A DNA stretch of 64,000 bases from Adineta vaga. Its lineage: Eukaryota > Rotifera. The notes beneath the pieces were generated by a model that was given only the letters and a program-made list of their open reading frames with translations, had not been told where the DNA came from and searched no databases. The first letter of the stretch is position 1, and every line of letters begins with the position of its first letter. Positions 35,067 through 46,229 of the stretch are shown here, in pieces. A program made the translations under genes and the position numbers. The DNA lies in NCBI GenBank assembly GCA_021613535.1, contig CP075492.1:9424001-9488000 (forward strand), written 5' to 3'.

Positions 35067-37907
35067 TAACATTCATCACTAACATACATCAATCGAATGA
35101 TTGGAAAAATGTTGTTCGTATTTCTACTTTGTTTTGTTTTAAATATGTCTAATGTGCATTTTCTTTCCTTCTTGTTAATTGTTCAAGTGAAATCATCAGA
35201 GATTGAAGTCAAATACAGTTTTAGTCAACAGATAGACGTTTTTTAAATAGATATGTATGAATTCTATCACTATACATATATATATATATATATATTATTT
35301 CCGCCCTATATGAGTATATAACATACGCATATCATTGTCATCGAAAGAAAAACAAATCAACTAATTCGAAAAATAATAGTTAGCTTATTTATTTTATATC
35401 TTCATTAATGTTGTTTTCTTTTTGTTGTATTTTCTAGTCTATATCTAGATCAATTTTTATGTCATTACTAATATAGGATAAGAGACTACGAGAGAGAGAG
35501 AAAAATAAAGTGTTGTTTAGATTAGTTGTTTTCTTTTTCTATGATGCTAATTTTCCGACCGTTTCTTTCTTTTTTTCTTCTATGCGTGCATATATATATA
35601 GGAAACAGAAAGTGAGAAAAAGTGCTGAGTTATACAAAACAGTTGCAGATACTTTATTCGGGATGTGTATGAACGTGTGTATATACGGAATGGTTTTTTC
35701 TCTTGTGTAATGCACTCGACTTTCTTATTCACATTTCGATACATCTTTGTTTTTTTTTCTTCTTCTCATCCATATATATACTCTCAATTAGCCTTTCTTT
35801 TTTTTTTAATCTTCTTCTTTGTCTCAAAAGAATGACTCTATTTTTATATTAATACTACTACTACTACTATTACTATTGCGTTTTATTGTTCTTAATTAAT
35901 ATTGTCGTTATGTATGTGTGTGCGTGTGTATGTAGGAACTGAAACGATAGAAAAATGTTTGACGAAGATATACTTTGTTCGAAAAAAGTGGTTGGAAGCT
36001 TGAATTTAAAAAATAAAATGAAATTTTTTTTTCTAAATATTTGGACAAAAATGCTGATTCAAAAAAAAGACACATGTTATTGATGCATACAAATGAATTG
36101 AATGTATTAGAATTCATAAATCTTGAAAAGGAAATGTTTTGTTTTATGATCACATCACGAATTTTATTCAGTTTTGTAACTTCGCATGTCTTTCAATTGC
36201 GATTATGAAAAGATAAAATTCGTCCTTTTGTTTCTATTTTGTTTATGATGCACAGTAAAGAAAGCAGATATCATCTCTAATGTTATGAAAATATCTTGGT
36301 CAAATAATCCGAGATAATGAATGTACCCAGATAATAGGTGAATCTACCATTGCGAGGTAACTAATACAAAAAAAAATAATGAGTAGATAAAGAACACTCG
36401 ATGAAAGCGGAGTGTTGAAAGAAAAATTCTTATTTTTCATCTAAACAAAAAAATTAACGTTTCTTTTGAAAGAAAATTTATGTTTTCTCTATTGCTTTTT
36501 CTACCATTGTCTTTGAATAAGAGAATTCAAATAAATACGAAATAGAAAAAAAAGAGCGACGCATGTTCATAAATTAAAATAATATCCCAATCGGGAAATA
36601 AGAAAGAATACGTCATTCTAAATTATGTACATGTAAATTGATAGAAGTAGGAACATAAAACGACGGAGTTCGAGGTGAATATTTATTCAGCCCATTTCTT
36701 TTCTCTCCTTTCTTATCGATCCAAAGTGTCAACGAGTATTAGACTTTAATACTTCGTCAAGTTTTGTTTTTCATTATGAATATTATGTGATTGTTGATTT
36801 ATATGCAAAAAAAATAAGAATATTTGCGTGTTTATGTGATGTATTGAATTTTGTTCTTTCTCTTTCCTAAGAAATTCAATGAGAAAATCCAATCATTAGT
36901 AATTAAACGAAAATAATCGATTTTGTTTTTCTCTGTCTCGCGAGCGCGCGCGTTGCTGTACTACTAAAAAAAGAAGAAATAATGACAACAAACACACACA
37001 ATTACAAATACGTGCTTGGCCTTGAGAGAACATATTATTCTAACATCAAAGTACTCTAATGGGCTAGATATAACATGTACGACAACGAGCAGATGGTAGA
37101 AAAGTCTCGTATTTATAGAAAGAAATCTTTCTAATAAATGTTAAATGAAATGATACACAATCAATGTATATCTAAGATTTCAGGAAAAACAATTAGAATT
37201 AGGAGATTCTTTCTATTATCTTGTTTTGTACTCAAAGAGCATAGTTTTGAAATATATTTAAATAGTATTAGATGCAAACAATACACTGTTATTTTGTTCT
37301 ATTCTTGTAATATTATCACATCATAGTCATATTTATTTCCACTTGTTCTTCAAAGGTGTTTTGGGTGTATATATTCGAATGCGAAATAAATAAGAGATTA
37401 CAGAAGAGTGCAGACTGAAATATGTGGCTTCTGCACTTTACATACGAATATTATATGAAAGAGAATATACATCTGTATATTTCAGTTCAATGCGTGTATT
37501 TATTTCTATTTCGCAAAGTGTTGCATTTTTGAATTTAAATATCAGTTACCCTCGTTCTATTTCTTTCTCTTTTCATTTTCTACAAAAGTAAAACAGCTGA
37601 CAAACCAGTAAGTAGAGAATGTTGGCTAATGTTTTTGCCTTTTTTTCACACATGCAAACCCACACACATTCGCTCTCTTTTCTCCCTCTTTTTCCTCCTT
37701 CTTTTACTTCACATTTGACGTATATATGCTGTAAATAGAAAGAAGAGAAGAGAAAAAAAACATAGAATCGATGTATTTATAGAGTAACCAAACACAAACC
37801 AAGAACGAGAGAAGTACATTCATGCAAAACATATTTCTTTTTTTGAACTTTGATTCTACAGAAAAGAAGAACTTTTTCAATTGTACTTTTTGTTTTTTTT
37901 GTTAAAG
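35067..37907. other. 2.8-kb gene-poor region
   Basis: AT-rich with several microsatellites, for example (TA)n at 35275-35295. Only short ORFs without recognisable similarity. It includes the 3' flank of the RagC-like gene and the promoter of the eIF2-beta-like gene. Confidence 0.55.
35275..35295. repeat. (TA)n microsatellite
   Basis: About ten TA units roughly 210 bp after the RagC-like stop codon. Confidence 0.85.
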
Positions 37908-38771
37908 ATGTGTGCAGATGTAGATTATTATCCTCGTTTAATGATGAAAGATCAAATGTTATTATCGCCATATAATCGAAGAAATAGTTGGACAAATTCA
38001 ATATCATCTTCATCATCATCCACAACCAATGGAACATCATGGTTAGAAAGAAAATTGTTCAGTCATTTTAAAAGATTTTTTCGAAAGAAATCTTTATCAT
38101 TAACATCAACTTCATCATCATCAAGTCGTCGACCCTCATCAATTGCAGATGACGTTTTAATTCCAACAATCAATGATCAATCAGTACGTGAAGAAGAAGA
38201 ACAAGAAGAAGAAGAAGAGAAAAGAAATATTAGTAATGAAGACCTCTCTTCTTCTTCTTCTTCTTCTTCTGTTTTACCATCGAATCCTGAACCTTCTTTG
38301 GAAAATCCGATTGATTTACTTTATGATTATGATCGACTTCTTGCACGTTGTCTTCAACGACAAGAACAAGATCGTCCGGAATTGATCTTACGATGTCAAA
38401 CACCAATATCGATTCCTCATGCTGATATAGTTGTGGGTTCATCACGTACAATTCTTCTCAATTGGAAGTCATACGTACGTTTATTTCACGCGTTATCACG
38501 AGATCCTCATGCATTTCAACAATATATCAATGAATATTATACATGTCAATCATTGATCAATCAACGTGAACAATTAACGTTTGATGTTCGAACAAACAAA
38601 ACAACATTTGATAATGTTCTTCGAAAATTTCTCGACGAATATGTTACATGTTTAATTTGTCAAACGGCACAAACACATTTGATAAAATCAGATGGAATAT
38701 GGAGAATTGAATGTCAATTATGTGGAAGTCAACGAACGGCAAAACGTCTCAAACGGAAACATCATCATTAA
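37908..38771 (+). CDS. intronless eIF2-beta-like protein
   Basis: ORF of 287 residues. Residues about 160-276 match the eIF2-beta/eIF5 core: V..GS..T.L.NW..Y..L, a short alpha/beta stretch, then FDNVLRKFLDEYVTC and a C4 zinc ribbon (Cys248, Cys251, Cys269, Cys272). True eIF2-beta delivers initiator tRNA with eIF2 and has lysine blocks near its N-terminus that bind eIF5 and eIF2B. Here the N-terminal half has no lysine blocks and carries Ser-rich runs and a Glu-rich segment (94-105) instead. It is therefore probably a divergent paralogue, not the canonical subunit. No introns, which suits a retrocopy. Start chosen at ATG 37908, directly after a GTTAAAG 3' splice site; the in-frame extension upstream begins with TTG. 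Confidence 0.75.
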   Translation: MCADVDYYPRLMMKDQMLLSPYNRRNSWTNSISSSSSSTTNGTSWLERKLFSHFKRFFRKKSLSLTSTSSSSSRRPSSIADDVLIPTINDQSVREEEEQEEEEEKRNISNEDLSSSSSSSSVLPSNPEPSLENPIDLLYDYDRLLARCLQRQEQDRPELILRCQTPISIPHADIVVGSSRTILLNWKSYVRLFHALSRDPHAFQQYINEYYTCQSLINQREQLTFDVRTNKTTFDNVLRKFLDEYVTCLICQTAQTHLIKSDGIWRIECQLCGSQRTAKRLKRKHHH

Positions 38772-39524
38772 TTATAATAATAACAATAATACTTCGGTAC
38801 AGCAGAAAACAACAGTGATATGCGATATTTTATTTCCTAATTGTCTCTTGTGTTTTTCGTTTAATCTAGTCTCTCATCTCTCATTACATTCTGTTTAATG
38901 TTACTGATGTCTTATAGTTTCTTTTTTGGTTTTTCTTTGTCTACCTGTATTCTTTTATACAACATACCGACCACGTATTCATTAGGAAAAAAAATGCATT
39001 GAAGCGCCACATTTTCTGTTAGCATTATTGGCGGTATACAATTATTTCATATTTTTATGTGTGTTTATTCTTTGCATCGTTTATATATTTTTTCAAAAGT
39101 ATATAAATTAAATCGAAAAAACAACGTTTCACATTTTATGCTTTTATATTTCCATCAAGAAAAACAGCTCAAGTTCATCTGATGTAATATTATAAATGTA
39201 CCGACTCACTTTCTCATTAGAAAAGAAAATTTGCCATATAAAAAACAACAAAAAATTAATGTGCATGAATTGCAAAGGATATTTTTAGATGTTCCTTTTT
39301 TTCAAAAACTAAACATAAAAGAAACATGTGCTACTCGCAACACAGATGTCACTAAGTAATGCTTGATTACTTTAAACTTCTTTTCTCATATCATTTGTCA
39401 ATTGTATTAACCATTGACATAAACGTCAAGTTTCGTACGTTTCGTACGTTAGGTTTGTTTGAGATGGATCAAATCGAATATTCTTCTCTTTTTCATTCAA
39501 TTAAAAGAATATTTCCGTTTTCAG
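38772..39524. other. gap between eIF2-beta-like gene and RMND1
   Basis: 753 bp, AT-rich. A small direct/palindromic TTTCGTACG repeat lies near 39433-39449. No gene recognised; it ends in a TTTTCAG 3' splice site abutting the RMND1 ATG. Confidence 0.5.
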
Positions 39525-41154
39525 ATGTTTCTTCGTATTATACATTCGTTAGATAGAACTAGCAACTTTTCTCGAGTGACAGCATTTCGTTTCATTTCAC
39601 AAACTTTATCAAATCCACTAGAAACTCGATCTACAAAAACAAATGTTTCACGTTCATTAAAACCTTCTTATAAACCACTACCACAACCACCATCATTAGG
39701 TACAGATGTAGCATCATCAATGAAATTAACTGTTTTAAAACGCATAGCAAGAAAGAAACCAAAATTGAAAGCAACAAATCTTTCAAATCAACGTGAAGAA
39801 CAATTCTTCAATGTTTGCGCATTAGCTACAGCTGATTGGTATGATTTAGATCGTTTAAAACAACGTTTAACTACATTGTCAATTCCATTTCAATTAGTAC
39901 CGATATCTGATACGATTAATGATGTTCTATGTCTTCAAATATCGACGACAACAACATCTTCAAGTAGAAGTGAAGCATTTATATTTGAAGATGGTGCAGC
40001 AGTGTTTTGGAATGTTCAACAAGAATATAAAAAATTAATTTTAGATCATGTAAATTATAGAGTTTATTATCATTTTGATCAATAAGAATTTATTTAGATT
40101 GATGAAGTCAGTGATAATCCATATCCAAAAGAATTAATTGATAATGAAAAAGAAAGGATGCATTTTGTCGAAGGTTCGACATCGAGTACATTAACTAATG
40201 ATATTTTTAAACTTAATCGACAAGCAGAAAGTGAAGTATTATTGGATAAATATACATTTTCAAATGCTCTTGCATTATCAGTTAAATTAGGTAAGTTTTA
40301 CCAATAAAGATTCGAATGTAATCAATGGTTGGATTCATTTTCAATAGGAATTTGGGAAGCTTTACTTGATAATGAAGCAGAATTTGTTGCCGATTTAGCA
40401 AATCGTTTGAAGCAAGGCAAACATATTAAAATTGAACATGGATTAATGCAACGAAAAAGTGGAGAACTCTATTCACTCAAACATGCTGTTCATCTTAGTC
40501 ATGGTATGAAGAAGATTTTCTTTCTTTGTCATATAACATCTACAACTATATCGTTATTTTCGATACATTTGATACATTCAATTTATCAGAGATTTGTTGT
40601 CACATACTTTGAAGTTAAGAAATTGATCACGTATAACACGTAAATTTGTTTTTTCATATACATGATTATATGCTATTCTAAGGGTCATTGATGATCGATG
40701 AGAAATTTGACATGTAAATGTTTCACGTGTTGTCTGATAGATTAGAAGATATATATTTCCATAGGAATAATAATAATTCCTTTGTTTTATTTTAGACTTT
40801 CTCGACACACCTGATTTCTATTGGTCAAATAGTCGATTAGAAAAGTAAAAGTTCTTTTGTAGTATAATATAAATATTTATTCGTATGTTCTTGCTTTTTA
40901 GTCTTTATAAGAAAGTTTTCAATTATTTTGCAATTGCTAAACGAACAAAAGTCTTAAATGAACGATTGACTTTTTCTCTTGAACTTATATCAGTTATTGA
41001 AGCAAGTTTAAATGAAAAAAAACATGTTCGATTAGAATGGATTATCATCATTCTCATCTGTGCAGAAGTTTTCTTCAATATAATTGATCATTTGGATTTT
41101 TTTACACCAAATTTTTCGCCAAAACATCGTCAATCAACAAATGATAGTTCTTAA
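39525..41154 (+). CDS. RMND1: RMND1 mitochondrial translation factor
   Basis: Five exons: 39525-40049, 40098-40290, 40348-40503, 40796-40844, 40902-41154, giving 391 residues (human 449). The N-terminal 80 residues are Arg/Ser-rich, like a mitochondrial presequence. The DUF155 core includes FIFEDGAAVFWNV, Y.FSNALALSVKLGIWEALLD, LSHDFLDTPDFYW and the final helices ending in a membrane-spanning segment (LEWIIIILICAEVFF). Role: an inner-membrane protein that supports or anchors mitochondrial ribosomes. The ATG at 39525 directly follows a TTTTCAG acceptor; the longer upstream reading frame is not conserved and was not used. Confidence 0.93.
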
Positions 41155-41474
41155 TTTTCTATCGTTAATAAAAATCATCGTATTTTTTCATGTTCGTGTC
41201 TAGATGAATTTGAACTTACAAAAAAACAAAAATAAACTTTTCAAACATTATTTTTCTACTCTTCTTCTTTCTATATGACTAAAACGAACTTATAGGAAGA
41301 AAAAAAACACTTTAATTGTACTCAAAGATATTCATTAATAGAAATCATTTAGTTTCTTTTGTTTCTACTAACAATCAAATTAAAAATGACATATTTAGTC
41401 ACGGTTGATTAATCCCATATATATATATATATAGATGATTCTTCATTTCGTTTCATTTGTATATTGAAAGAGAT
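41155..41474. other. gap between RMND1 and orphan membrane protein
   Basis: 320 bp, AT-rich, with a (TA)n run ending in a TATAG at about 41417-41433. No gene seen. Confidence 0.5.
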
Positions 41475-42134
41475 ATGGCTAATATATGTTCATTACTTCT
41501 TCGTCCATTATTTACTGGTCGAACTTATCATGATCTTCAGTTAGATTTTGATTTTCCTCTAACAAATTGTACAATTCATTCAGAACAAATTCCACTTCTA
41601 ATTCAATTTACTCGTATGTACAATTCAACATTGAATCGATCGTCATATATTACCTATGATCTAGCAAACGTCGATGATACATCACCACATTTTCAAGTTT
41701 TTCATAATGATCATATAAATCTCTGTGTTCGATCTGCTTTATCGTCAGATAGTCATTATGAATCATGTTATGAGTTTTATATGATTACGATGTTATCAAC
41801 AACAAATACAACTTTATGGCCATTATTAATTATATTTGGTTACGTTTTTGTTCTAATTTTAGCAATGCTATTTTCTTTATTCGCTCAAATATTTGAAAAG
41901 TTCACAAAAACATTCTTTTCTGGTTCGATAACAAAAAAACTAATTAAAAATCGTAATTTTCGTTCTTTTTTACCAATAATCCAACGACATGAACAAACAG
42001 ATCACTTGAAAAAAATCGATGAAAAAAAGAACTTTCTTCGAACTGTTGATTTAATTGTTAAAGAATGTCAACCAAATCGAAATTCATTTATTATATCAAC
42101 AGATCAGGGACATAGTAATCGTGCTTATCTTTAA
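41475..42134 (+). CDS. orphan single-pass membrane protein
   Basis: Intronless ORF of 219 residues with no family I recognise. One strong hydrophobic helix (about residues 114-138, PLLIIFGYVFVLILAML core) separates an N-terminal half with four cysteines and several N-x-S/T sequons from a basic, hydrophilic C-terminal half rich in Lys/Arg. There is no clear cleavable signal peptide, so a type III topology is possible. ATG at 41475 preferred: the frame upstream starts with TTG. Its stop lies 24 bp from the stop of the convergent ARF-like gene. Confidence 0.6.
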   Translation: MANICSLLLRPLFTGRTYHDLQLDFDFPLTNCTIHSEQIPLLIQFTRMYNSTLNRSSYITYDLANVDDTSPHFQVFHNDHINLCVRSALSSDSHYESCYEFYMITMLSTTNTTLWPLLIIFGYVFVLILAMLFSLFAQIFEKFTKTFFSGSITKKLIKNRNFRSFLPIIQRHEQTDHLKKIDEKKNFLRTVDLIVKECQPNRNSFIISTDQGHSNRAYL

Positions 42135-42158
42135 GAATTTCAATGACTAATAAATATT

Positions 42159-43080
42159 TTATTGATGTTCATGAATGAATTGAGATAAATAACAGAACAT
42201 TTCCATTACACCACCACCTACAAAATGACCGTATAAATTCGATCGATTAAATCATTCTATTTTTCATTTACCAGATCGAGCACTCATTTCAAATACTTTC
42301 CATTCATTAGTTGTGATTTTTGGTACAGATAAAGCATGAATAAGTTCTTCTTTACTTAAAGATTCTAGAAAATTTTGTATTGATTGATGAAAAGAAAAAA
42401 TTCATTTTCGTACTAACTTGATAAATCTTGTTTATTCGCAGCAATTACAATTGGAATCGGCGATGATGAACCAAGTTTTTCGGATAAATTCAAAAGTTCT
42501 TCTTTAGCAAGTCCCAACCGTTGTTTATCATCACAATCAATAACAAATATTACACCTAAAAATGATTTATGGAAAATTTATTTTTCTAAAACATAATTAA
42601 TCTTCCTACTCTGAATTTTCAGAAGAGTAGATTTTCCTATCATATGTTACGTTCATTTTCATCCCGCAAAACATCTAAGAATGCTCTTTCTTTCGGGAAA
42701 TTCATAATCATTATAGATATAATCTCTACTTAAGTTTTAGTCTGTCCTCAAGATAATACGATTGTCATACCTTGTACTCCAGGAAGATAAAATCTCCACA
42801 ATTCTCTAATTTTTTCATGTCCACCAAGATCCCATAAAGTAAGTGGTAATGGTGCTAAACGTGGATAAATCGTTTCAACATGAAAAACACACGTGGGTTC
42901 AGTAGTAATATTTTCAATATATGGTGTATATCTATTCAATTGTAATTCAACTAAATTTTTAAATCGTTGTACTATTGTCGATTTGCCGGCTGAATCAAGT
43001 CCGACAATAATAATTCGTGCTGATAAATCATCATATGGTGCACAAATTCGTTTAAATTTTGTTGGAAATACAATCCCCAT
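42159..43080 (-). CDS. ARF-like small GTPase
   Basis: Four exons, 42771-43080, 42418-42555, 42272-42364 and 42159-42217, giving 199 residues. Gly2 follows Met, so N-myristoylation is possible. G1 is GLDSAGKST, G3 is WDLGGHEK.R.LW, G4 is ANKQD, G5 is MSARSG. This is the ARF/ARL layout, nearest by eye to ARL4/ARL-type proteins with an extended insertion before G3 (about residues 50-80). ARLs act on membrane traffic and the cytoskeleton. Odd feature: the conserved Gln of DVGGQ, needed for GTP hydrolysis, is His here. Exact ARL subclass unresolved. Confidence 0.85.
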
Positions 43081-43293
43081 TGCTCATCGATATGTTTGTT
43101 GTTCTTTGTACGTCAGTAATTCTCTCGAGAAAGTAATGTCAAATACAACTGTTGAAAGACAAAAATATTTCGCTTTCTTTTTCTTCTCATTCAAATCAAT
43201 CTGCGTCATTCGTCTGTTTTTAATATGTATATGTGTATATATATATTCGTCAAGGAAGAAAAAGAAAACAAAACAAAAAAAAATCAAACGTTC

Positions 43294-45140
43294 TCACGAA
43301 AAACTATTTCGTTCCAAAGGTAATCGACGTACTGAATAATAATATGATGTTTGATCGATTGACAAGGCTTTCGAATGATTTTTGGATGCAATAAATATAT
43401 ACATATTATCTTCTTTTCTCTTATGAGAGAAATAGTTTAATTGACATTTTAAAATTGAAATAAATGCACGACGAAAACGAACATTAAATGCTGTATAAAT
43501 AAGCTAAAATAGGAAGAAAAAGAAAAGCGATGAGATAATGAAGAATAAGAGGAGTTTCTCTTACGGGATTTATATTCGATGAGATATAGCCAAACCAGCT
43601 GGTTAGATTTAATAATGATGGTTGAACGTTACACGATGGACAAACAGCAGCGAGAATATTTAGAATTGAAAATGGAAGCCAAGCCACAAGAAAAACAAAG
43701 CAAACAATACCAAGAACATTCATAGCTCGACGTTCACTCGTTGTTTCTGTACCACTTTTTAATGCATGAACTGCTTTACGAACCAACGTATTGTGTAGAA
43801 GTGAACGTTGTTGAACATGAAGTGCCGGTGTAGGAGGTCGACTTCTAGAGAAAACAAAAAGAATTCGATTTCGATCGAATGAAAGAACTTACGGCCATTC
43901 AATTTGATTCTGTCTCTCATCTGTGTCTAGTAATGTTTGAGAACGAGGTGTTGACGGCGTGGGAATTGATGACGAACTACGCAATTCCCTTAAGGATGTG
44001 CTTTTGGATTGTTGAGATGGTGAACGAACTTTTGAACATGATCGATGACGTCGTAAACGATCTGATGATTTTGAAATCATCATTAAATCTTGATCAGGAT
44101 CAGAATAACATTTTGCTGCTTCTTGTTGAAGACGTCTTATTGTTAACGAATATGTTACTAACATAAGTATACATGGAACACAAAAACATGCAATTGATCC
44201 ATAGATTTTAAATTGACGATTACTTAAAACACAAGTTTGTTTGTTTTCATTATGAATAACTAAGATATTTCGAGTATCAAGAAAACCAAGAATTAATATC
44301 GTACATGATATACCGATCGAAAATGTCCAAATTGATAGAATTGTTAAAAATGTTTTACATTTACTTCGTTCTCGACTACGAAATGGTCGAGATATACGAA
44401 GAAAACGATCGATAGACAGAATTGTTAAATGCCAGATAGATGTTGTACATAATAGAACATCGAGAAAAACGTAAAGATTACACAAAACGATGGGTAATTT
44501 CCATGAACCTACGTAGAAATCACTTTCTCTTGTAATTATATTATTAAAATAGTTAATGATGACTATAATGGACTATAATTACTTATTTATTTGAAAGAAA
44601 TTCTTTGTGACAGACATTTCTAGAAGGCAAAATTGTTTTTTCAATGTCCTCATATTTTTAATGTCATCTATCAATTGTATTCGTTTGTCATAACTCGACT
44701 TAATGTAACAGACATTAAAAACTCAACTCACTCATATAATTAACCTAACATCTAAAGAGAGAATTTAAAATAACTTCTTTTCATAGCAGAAGAAACACAG
44801 ACGTCTAGAGATTTCTCAACAAACTATTGCACAGTACGTGCCTGAAGAAAGTTTGAAATAAGAATTATCTTTAAATAATATTGTTGCTTAATATACCTTG
44901 AAAATCTTTGATAATTGAAAGTGGTAAAACAATAACACTAACAAGACAATCAGCAATAGCCAATGAAAACAGAAACCAATTGGTAACAGTTTGTAAACGT
45001 TTATCCAGTGAAATCGCTGCACAGACTAATAAATTACCTAGTGTACCAAAAATAGCTAAGATTGATAAACTTAATACAGGCCAATTTAAATGCGATGTAG
45101 TACTCGTGTTTGTGCCATTTGATGTTGATATAAGCGACAT
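43294..45140 (-). CDS. class A aminergic-type GPCR (serotonin/octopamine/dopamine-receptor-like)
   Basis: Four exons, 44897-45140, 43893-44508, 43565-43844 and 43294-43503, giving 449 residues. The N-terminus has N-glycosylation sites and no cleaved signal. TM1 has GN..V, TM2 LAIAD, TM3 FLDVLLCTTSIWHLTILSIDRF with the amine-binding Asp(3.32) and a DRF variant of DRY. TM6 has AWLPF and TM7 WFGY..SNINPLIY. The Asp3.32 plus Trp7.40/Tyr7.43 set is characteristic of biogenic-amine receptors; the TM3 stretch is closest in style to 5-HT2. The third intracellular loop is long and Ser/Arg-rich. The ligand cannot be assigned from sequence alone. Confidence 0.88.
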
Positions 45141-46229
45141 ATTTTCAAAATAAATGATCTGTAGGGTTCAAAAAAACTATATGTTGCATAAAACTTTTGA
45201 CTCTAATTGAGGAAACGAAGTCGTTCAAAATGTAATGAACTGAAATGAAGAACAGAACTAAATAAATCTCATAGAATAAGAATTAGCGTTGAAACAACGT
45301 TTTCTTTTTCTTTAGAAACGTCATGGTCTCTATTTGCTTGTCTGCTCTGTCTTTTCTATTTCATGATTATACAAGGATTAATAAAAAGGACGAAGAGAGA
45401 GAAAAAAAACGGTTCTAATCTTGACATAGCTACCATTATCATTTTCGACGACAATAAACACGCAAAGTATTCGCTCGTGCGAAGAAAATGATACCGAATG
45501 AATAGGAATAGAAAAATAGGAAAAGAAAGAAAGATTGACGACAATTAAACATGCTATGAGATGAGATCTCTTGATTTCGATGACTTGAGAGATAGGTATC
45601 ACACTTAGTTTCATCTCAATATCATTAATATGCTTGTCATTTGTCGACATTTCTATTCTACAGATGATTGAAGAGTGCATTCTATTCTATTGATGAAACA
45701 AAAGAAGAAGAAAAAGTTGAATGGTCATCATTGTAAACAAAAGAAATTCTGTCTGCAGGCTAAAGAAGATTTTCTCTAACGTTTGTTTTCAATCATGAAC
45801 TCAAAATATTCGCCTTTTAAACAATATAATGAACATACAACTATTTGTTATTCTTTGAATGAAATGGAGCATATATGGTTTGTTTCCTCAAATAAAAATC
45901 AATCATATTCATCGACATAGAAATCAAGTTTTCAATGGTATACTAATTACATGGATGAAAGTTTTCATTGAACAGACTGTTCATATGTGTTTATTAATAA
46001 AAAAAAAAGGTAGATTAAAACCTTCTTTTCTTCTTGGTCATATGTAGCTATAAATATACTGTAAGATTGACATCTGTCATATAATCAATGAAAGATTATC
46101 TACGTTCGCTTTTCAATCCTACGATGTTCATTTTTATTAATATATTTTTCATAACAAAAATAGAAAAACACGCACACATACAAGTACAGTTTATGTATCT
46201 GATCTTTTTCCAAATTTCATGTAGATAAA
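45141..46229. other. gap between GPCR and neurexin/WD40 gene
   Basis: 1.1 kb, AT-rich. It holds the GPCR promoter and the 3' flank of the next gene. Short ORFs only, none recognised. Confidence 0.55.

Noticed and set aside
36935-36960. Local CpG-rich patch (CGCGAGCGCGCGCG)
   Set aside because: Too short to call a CpG island or element; no linked gene start nearby.
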